From Bordetella parapertussis (GTDB lineage Bacteria > Pseudomonadota > Gammaproteobacteria > Burkholderiales > Burkholderiaceae_B): a stretch of DNA of 10,763 nucleotides. Below the pieces are notes generated by a model that did no database searches, was not told the DNA's origin, and saw only the letters and a program-made list of their open reading frames with translations. Each line of letters starts with the position of its first letter. The stretch's first letter is position 1. Made by a program: the position numbers and the translations under genes. The stretch covers positions 1-10,763 of the forward strand of contig CALQNE010000108.1 of NCBI GenBank assembly GCA_943331855.1, given 5' to 3'. Shown here piece by piece: positions 7,144 to 10,763 of this stretch.

Positions 7144-8364
7144 ATGAGTGGTGCGGGCAGCGTGAATATTAACAACGCACTTGCTGGGATCAAGGTGCTT
7201 GATTTCACGCAGATCGGTGCTGGCCCTTTGATTGGCATGCAGCTGGGTGATATGGGCGCCGAGGTCATCAAGGTTGAGTCACCTGGCGGTGATATCGGCC
7301 GAAAACTTGGCCCACCCTGGCAAGCGGGCGAATCTGTCGTGTCGATGAGTTTCAATCGCAATAAGCGGTCCATTGCGATTGATTTAAAAAAGCCAGAGGG
7401 CGTCGCCCTGGTTAAAAGGATGGCAGCAACCTCGACGATTGTGCTTGAAAGCTTTCGTCCCGGGGTGATGGATAAGCTGGGCGTCGGTTATGCCGCGCTT
7501 AGTGACATTAATCGTGGTGTGATTTTTGGCTCGGTGTCGGCCTATGGTCAAACGGGTCCGTGGCGCGACAAGGCTGGCGTAGATGGAATCGTGCAGGCTG
7601 TATCGGGTTTGATGAGCAATATTGGTGATGCGAACTCACCTCCCATGAAAGTTTTGGTGCCAGCCGTGGATATGGTGACGGGTTTTGTATCGACCTCAGC
7701 GGTCTTGGCAGCGTTGCGTGTGCGTGAGGCCACGGGTCAAGGCCAGCATCTTGATTTTTCGTTATACAACAGCGCATTGATGTTGCAGTTGTCGTCTGTT
7801 GCCTCGTACTTATCAAGTGGCGAATTGCCATTACGTACCGGGACAGCGGCACCCTATTCGGCACCCAACGAAGCCTATCCGACTAAAGATGGTTGGATCA
7901 TGATCGCGGCCTATCATGATGATCGCTGGCTTGCGCTCTGTAAGTTGTTGGGCAAACCAGAGCTTGCAACCCATGCTGACTTTGCAACGATCCCCAAACG
8001 CGTGGCTAATCGGGATGCCTTGATGCAAGAGCTTAAAGTGTTGTTAGCGCATAAAACATCGTTTGAGTGGCAAGAGCTCTTTGAGGCTGCCGACATCATT
8101 TGTGGCCCCATTGCAGATTACGATATGGTGATGCAATCACCCCAGTTGGCGCATAACGGGGTGATTGTTGATACGCATAGTTCGGTTGCGGGCTTAGTTC
8201 GGATGCCCGGGTTTGCTGCAGGAGATCGCGATGCGCAGTCGCGTGTGCGCTATGGTCCTCCGGCACTGGGTGAGCATAGTTGTCAAATTCTTGCTGAATT
8301 TGGCTTGTCTGTTTCTGAGATTGACGCCTTGCTTGCGAGCGGTGCAGTGATTCAGCGGCAGTGA
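7144..8364 (+). CDS. Class III (CaiB/BaiF) CoA-transferase
   Basis: A 406-residue protein of the class III CoA-transferase family, which moves CoA between carboxylic acids through an aspartyl-CoA intermediate; known members act on formate/oxalate, carnitine, bile acids, succinate/benzylsuccinate and others. Family landmarks in order are LAGIKVLDFTQIGAGP (13-28), LGDMGAEVIKVE (34-45), NRNKRSIAIDLK (71-82), ESFRPGVMDKLGVGY (102-116), SAYGQTGPWRDKAGVDGIVQ (132-151), and Asp176 in VPAVDMVTG, aligned by pattern with the catalytic aspartate. Length is normal for the family. It follows the binding-protein gene by 10 bases and precedes the reductase by 8, so all three are likely one operon. The context suggests that it activates an imported or nitrilase-derived acid to its CoA thioester. 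The acid and CoA donor cannot be read from the sequence. Confidence 0.93.
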   Translation: MSGAGSVNINNALAGIKVLDFTQIGAGPLIGMQLGDMGAEVIKVESPGGDIGRKLGPPWQAGESVVSMSFNRNKRSIAIDLKKPEGVALVKRMAATSTIVLESFRPGVMDKLGVGYAALSDINRGVIFGSVSAYGQTGPWRDKAGVDGIVQAVSGLMSNIGDANSPPMKVLVPAVDMVTGFVSTSAVLAALRVREATGQGQHLDFSLYNSALMLQLSSVASYLSSGELPLRTGTAAPYSAPNEAYPTKDGWIMIAAYHDDRWLALCKLLGKPELATHADFATIPKRVANRDALMQELKVLLAHKTSFEWQELFEAADIICGPIADYDMVMQSPQLAHNGVIVDTHSSVAGLVRMPGFAAGDRDAQSRVRYGPPALGEHSCQILAEFGLSVSEIDALLASGAVIQRQ

Positions 8365-8372
8365 GGATAAAA

Positions 8373-9362
8373 ATGAAATTCAAAGCAATCAAGCTCTATG
8401 AAGAAAATGGACAACGCATCAGTCGAATGATTGAGCAAACCATTGACGACCTCGCGCCAGGCGATGTTGTGATCCAGGCGCAGTATGCGGCTGTGAACTA
8501 CAAAGATGCGCGAGCAGTGACGGGTGTTGGCAAGGTGTTGTCAAATCTGCCTGCTGTGCCCGGGGTTGAGGTGGCGGGCTTAGTCGTCGAGTCCTCAAAC
8601 GACCAGTTTAAGGTGGGTGATGTCGTGACTGTGCAGGGCGGACGCGAGTTCGGTATGCGTCGCGACGGCGCGTATAGCGAATATGTGCGCGTGCCTGGCA
8701 GTTGGGCGGCGCACGTGCCCGAGGATACCGATCCCTTTGAATCGGTCGCAATGGGCTTGGCCGCCTACACCTCGGCGCTGGCTGTGGACGAGTTGTTGTT
8801 GCGTGGTGTCAAGCCCGAGCATGGACCCATTTTGGTTACTGGCGCAACGGGCGGTAGCTCATCGTTTGCAATCGATATGTTGGCGGGCCTTGGCTATCGC
8901 GTGGTGGCCAGCACTGGAAAAAAAGACACAGAAGCGGCTTATTTAAAAAGTATTGGCGCAACCGAAGTCATTGGTCGTGACGAAATCGCGGGTGGGGACA
9001 AGTCTTTAGAAGAGCAGCGCTGGGCCGGTGCGATTGATGCAGTCGGTGGCAAGCCTCTTGATGATGTATTGCGCTCAACGAAACAGCGCGGTGTCGTTTG
9101 CGCCTTTGGCAATGCCGCAGGCGAAACTTTTAGTACGTCGATTTATCCTTTCATTTTGCGCGCGGTGTCATTGGTAGGGATCAATGGCAATCATCCGGTA
9201 CCGACACGCGGTAGCGTCTGGCAACGCATGCAAAAGGGCGGAGACTTGCGCCCGAAGCACATCCATCAGATTGCCTATACCATCGCATTTGACGACTTAA
9301 AAAGCCATTGCGACAAGCTGATTAGCTCGGGTGTGCGCGGGCGTGCTGTTGTGCAGTTTTAG
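8373..9362 (+). CDS. YhdH/AcuI-like enoyl-CoA (quinone) reductase, MDR family
   Basis: A 329-residue zinc-independent medium-chain dehydrogenase/reductase resembling the YhdH/AcuI group, whose best-known member reduces acrylyl-CoA to propionyl-CoA with NADPH. Shared landmarks are VNYKDARAVTG (41-51), VPGVEVAG (62-69), QRWAGAIDAVGG (215-226), the stretch RGVVCAFGNAAG (239-250) and PFILRAVSLVGI (259-270), and the C-terminal SGVRGRAVV (319-327). Total length matches the group. Two places deviate: the dinucleotide loop reads GATGGSSS (157-164), where the family normally has AAGGVGS, and the segment after PFILR lacks the usual DSVM-type sequence, so the substrate may differ from acrylyl-CoA. The ATG at 8373 follows GAGGA at 8363-8367, 5 bases upstream; an in-frame GTG at 8361 would overlap the CoA-transferase stop. 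Its stop overlaps the end of the convergent nitrilase gene by 4 bases. Confidence 0.85.
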   Translation: MKFKAIKLYEENGQRISRMIEQTIDDLAPGDVVIQAQYAAVNYKDARAVTGVGKVLSNLPAVPGVEVAGLVVESSNDQFKVGDVVTVQGGREFGMRRDGAYSEYVRVPGSWAAHVPEDTDPFESVAMGLAAYTSALAVDELLLRGVKPEHGPILVTGATGGSSSFAIDMLAGLGYRVVASTGKKDTEAAYLKSIGATEVIGRDEIAGGDKSLEEQRWAGAIDAVGGKPLDDVLRSTKQRGVVCAFGNAAGETFSTSIYPFILRAVSLVGINGNHPVPTRGSVWQRMQKGGDLRPKHIHQIAYTIAFDDLKSHCDKLISSGVRGRAVVQF

Positions 9363-10357
9363 TTCGGCGTATCGTCCGCGAGATTCACCCAGGTGATTGG
9401 TTCAATCCGCTTGCGGTTCACTTTCAAATCGAATACGTCAAAGCGATTGTAGTAGCCGACGACATCATGAAATTGTTTAGGCTCAATGCACTGACTCAGA
9501 TCGAGTTCAGCATAGATTAAGCCCTCTTCTGTTTGCAAGGTGTCGCCAAACTGCGTACCCGTTGGATTGACAAAGAATGACTCTGCTCCAGGCGTCTTCT
9601 CAAGCACATTTGCAACGCTACGATCCCTTTTTACTAAAAACTCAAACATGGGCTTGTCCATGAACCCGGCACACACAATGCCGAACGATTTCGATTCGAA
9701 TGAGTGCGCCGATGCGCGGATACGGTTGGCTTGCAAATTGTTGTAATTGCCACCATCGGCTGGGTTGCGAGTAGGCCATATCGGCGGCCAGCTTGAAATA
9801 TGAATTTGCTCTTTTTGAGCCATCAATGCATACCGAGCTAACGGATTGGTATTCTCTCCGCAGATCAAGCCCCCAATATTTCCGATGCGGGTGCGGGCCA
9901 CCTTCAGGCCGGCACCATCTCCTGGAGCCCAGATCATTTTTTCAAAAAAAGTCGGTACGAGTTTGCGATGATGAATGAGCGTTTCGCCTTGATCAGAAAT
10001 TAAGATGTTCGAATTCCAGATGCAACCCACGCTGGCATGACTCGCCTCACTCAAGCCAAAGGAGACGAAGATATTGAATTTTTTTGCTTGCGCTGCGATG
10101 GCTGCGACCTCAGGGCCATCACATAACAAGCTGTTTTCGACAAAGCGTTGAAACAGGTCGTGATTTTCCATCGGAGACCATAATGCAGCCCAAATCGGAA
10201 ATCCGGGAATAAAGGATTCGGGGAATACAATGAGCTGCGCACCTTTTTGGGCCGCTTCCTGAATGAGTCCTAAGGCTTTTGCGACAGTAGCCTTTTTGTC
10301 CAAAAATACTGGCGCGACGTGTGCAACCGCAACTTTAGTGACTGTGTTGTGCATCAT
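9359..10357 (-). CDS. Nitrilase (carbon-nitrogen hydrolase superfamily)
   Basis: A 332-residue protein of the nitrilase superfamily, branch 1-like by length and motifs; such enzymes hydrolyse a nitrile to the carboxylic acid and ammonia through a Glu-Lys-Cys triad. The triad is visible as Glu47 in FPESFIPGFP (45-54), Lys132 in HRKLVPTFFEK (130-140, with the second conserved Glu139) and Cys166 in GGLICGENTNPLARY (162-176). The residue after the catalytic Cys is Gly (CGE), whereas many classical nitrilases have Trp (CWE). The SSWPPIW stretch (188-194) also fits nitrilases. The gene runs against the five-gene + strand unit and is divergent from the LysR gene, so it probably has its own promoter in 10358-10453, controlled by that regulator. 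An AAGGGA site (+ strand 10360-10365) precedes two tandem ATGs, and its spacing suits the second (10354) better than the first (10357). Natural substrate unknown. Confidence 0.92.
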   Translation of the reverse strand: MMHNTVTKVAVAHVAPVFLDKKATVAKALGLIQEAAQKGAQLIVFPESFIPGFPIWAALWSPMENHDLFQRFVENSLLCDGPEVAAIAAQAKKFNIFVSFGLSEASHASVGCIWNSNILISDQGETLIHHRKLVPTFFEKMIWAPGDGAGLKVARTRIGNIGGLICGENTNPLARYALMAQKEQIHISSWPPIWPTRNPADGGNYNNLQANRIRASAHSFESKSFGIVCAGFMDKPMFEFLVKRDRSVANVLEKTPGAESFFVNPTGTQFGDTLQTEEGLIYAELDLSQCIEPKQFHDVVGYYNRFDVFDLKVNRKRIEPITWVNLADDTPN

Positions 10358-10409
10358 GATCCCTTTTCGATTGTTAAATTCTAAGCTTGAATGGCTGCAA
10401 TGAATCAGA

Positions 10410-10439
10410 GTAAATTTGCAACCTGTATTGCAAATTTAC
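10410..10439. promoter_or_regulatory. Perfect inverted repeat, candidate operator between nitrilase and lysR genes
   Basis: GTAAATTTGCAA (10410-10421) and TTGCAAATTTAC (10428-10439) are exact reverse complements of each other, 12 bp each, separated by CCTGTA. The dyad lies in the 96-base region between the divergent nitrilase and LysR starts, 53 bases upstream of the nitrilase ATG and 14 upstream of the LysR ATG. No T-run follows on either strand, so a terminator is unlikely. Its position fits binding by the adjacent LysR protein for autoregulation and control of the nitrilase, or by another regulator. Confidence 0.7.
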
Positions 10440-10453
10440 AAAGTCGACCTTTA

Positions 10454-10763
10454 ATGACCGCGCACTCTAAACACAGGCAGCTGAATTGGGAGGATCTAAA
10501 AATTTTCCTGAACGTCTATCGTTCAGGAAATATTACCAATGCAGCCAAGAAGTTGAAGCTAGACGACTCGACAGTCAGCCGAAGGATTGCACAGCTTGAA
10601 GTATGCCTTGGCCATAAGCTCTTTCAGCGTACGCGAGGCGGCATGATTCATACGAAATTTGCCGATGAGATTGTCGAGCAGCTCGAGCGTGTCGAGCTTG
10701 GCATACAGGGCTTGGCCGACATTGTTCAGCCAGAAAAGGATATCTCAGGCACCGTTCGAGTTG
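10454..10763 (+). CDS. LysR-family transcriptional regulator, N-terminal part
   Basis: The first 103 codons of a LysR-type regulator; the gene runs off the window. Residues 11-70 form the winged helix-turn-helix: NWEDLKIFLNVYRSGNIT (11-28), the helix-turn-helix AAKKLKLDDSTVSRRIAQLE (30-49) and LFQRTRGGMIHT (56-67), all close to the family pattern. The helix from about 70 to 92 is the usual dimer linker, and the effector domain would begin after DISGTVRV. I chose the ATG at 10454, which leaves nine residues before the domain, but no clear ribosome site precedes it. In-frame ATGs at 10400 and 10391 would add 18-21 residues and place the inverted repeat inside the coding region, which is less likely. 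It is divergent from the nitrilase gene, the classic arrangement for a LysR regulator and its target; the inducer is unknown. Confidence 0.9.
   Translation, partial: MTAHSKHRQLNWEDLKIFLNVYRSGNITNAAKKLKLDDSTVSRRIAQLEVCLGHKLFQRTRGGMIHTKFADEIVEQLERVELGIQGLADIVQPEKDISGTVRV

Noticed and set aside
10358..10409. Promoter boxes for the nitrilase on the minus strand
   Set aside because: A TAGAAT-like -10 is present on the minus strand, but no matching -35 box lies at 16-18 bases, so I could not support a specific promoter.
10410..10439. Reading the inverted repeat as an intrinsic terminator
   Set aside because: The stem is AT-rich and is not followed by a T-run on either strand, and it lies between divergent starts where no transcript needs to end.

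Overview
The window reads like a catabolic or accessory segment of a proteobacterial chromosome, most likely a betaproteobacterium of the order Burkholderiales. The main clue is a stand-alone TctC/Bug-type solute-binding protein next to a class III CoA-transferase and a LysR regulator, a mix that is very common in Alcaligenaceae and related families. Base composition looks moderate (about half G+C by eye), lower than in many members of those families, so genus and species cannot be named. Coding density is high. No gap exceeds 100 bases, and I see no RNA genes, insertion sequences, CRISPR arrays or attachment sites.

Left half (1-4177, + strand): a cox-type molybdenum hydroxylase cluster in the order large subunit (3' end only), FAD subunit (coxM-like), MoxR-type AAA+ ATPase (coxD-like), VWA protein (coxE-like) and membrane-anchored SRPBCC protein (coxG-like). 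The gaps of 16-41 bases suggest one operon. The 2Fe-2S subunit is not seen and presumably lies upstream. The large-subunit segment that separates true CO dehydrogenase from related hydroxylases is outside the window, so the substrate is unknown.

Middle and right (4198-9362, + strand): after a 94-base gap with a plausible sigma-70 promoter, five tightly packed genes encode a metallo-beta-lactamase-fold hydrolase, an EamA/DMT permease, a TctC/Bug periplasmic binding protein, a class III CoA-transferase and a YhdH/AcuI-like enoyl-CoA (quinone) reductase. A nitrilase on the minus strand (9359-10357) converges on this unit, with its stop codon overlapping that of the reductase. Divergent from the nitrilase is the start of a LysR-type regulator (10454 to the window end), and their shared intergenic region holds a perfect 12-bp inverted repeat with a 6-base spacer, a good operator candidate.

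How the genes could work together (inference): the nitrilase would convert a nitrile to a carboxylate, the CoA-transferase would make its CoA thioester and the reductase would reduce the alpha,beta double bond. The binding protein and permease would handle carboxylate uptake or efflux. Acrylonitrile to acrylate to acrylyl-CoA to propionyl-CoA is one coherent but unproven reading. The hydroxylase upstream may belong to the same catabolism or to a separate one.
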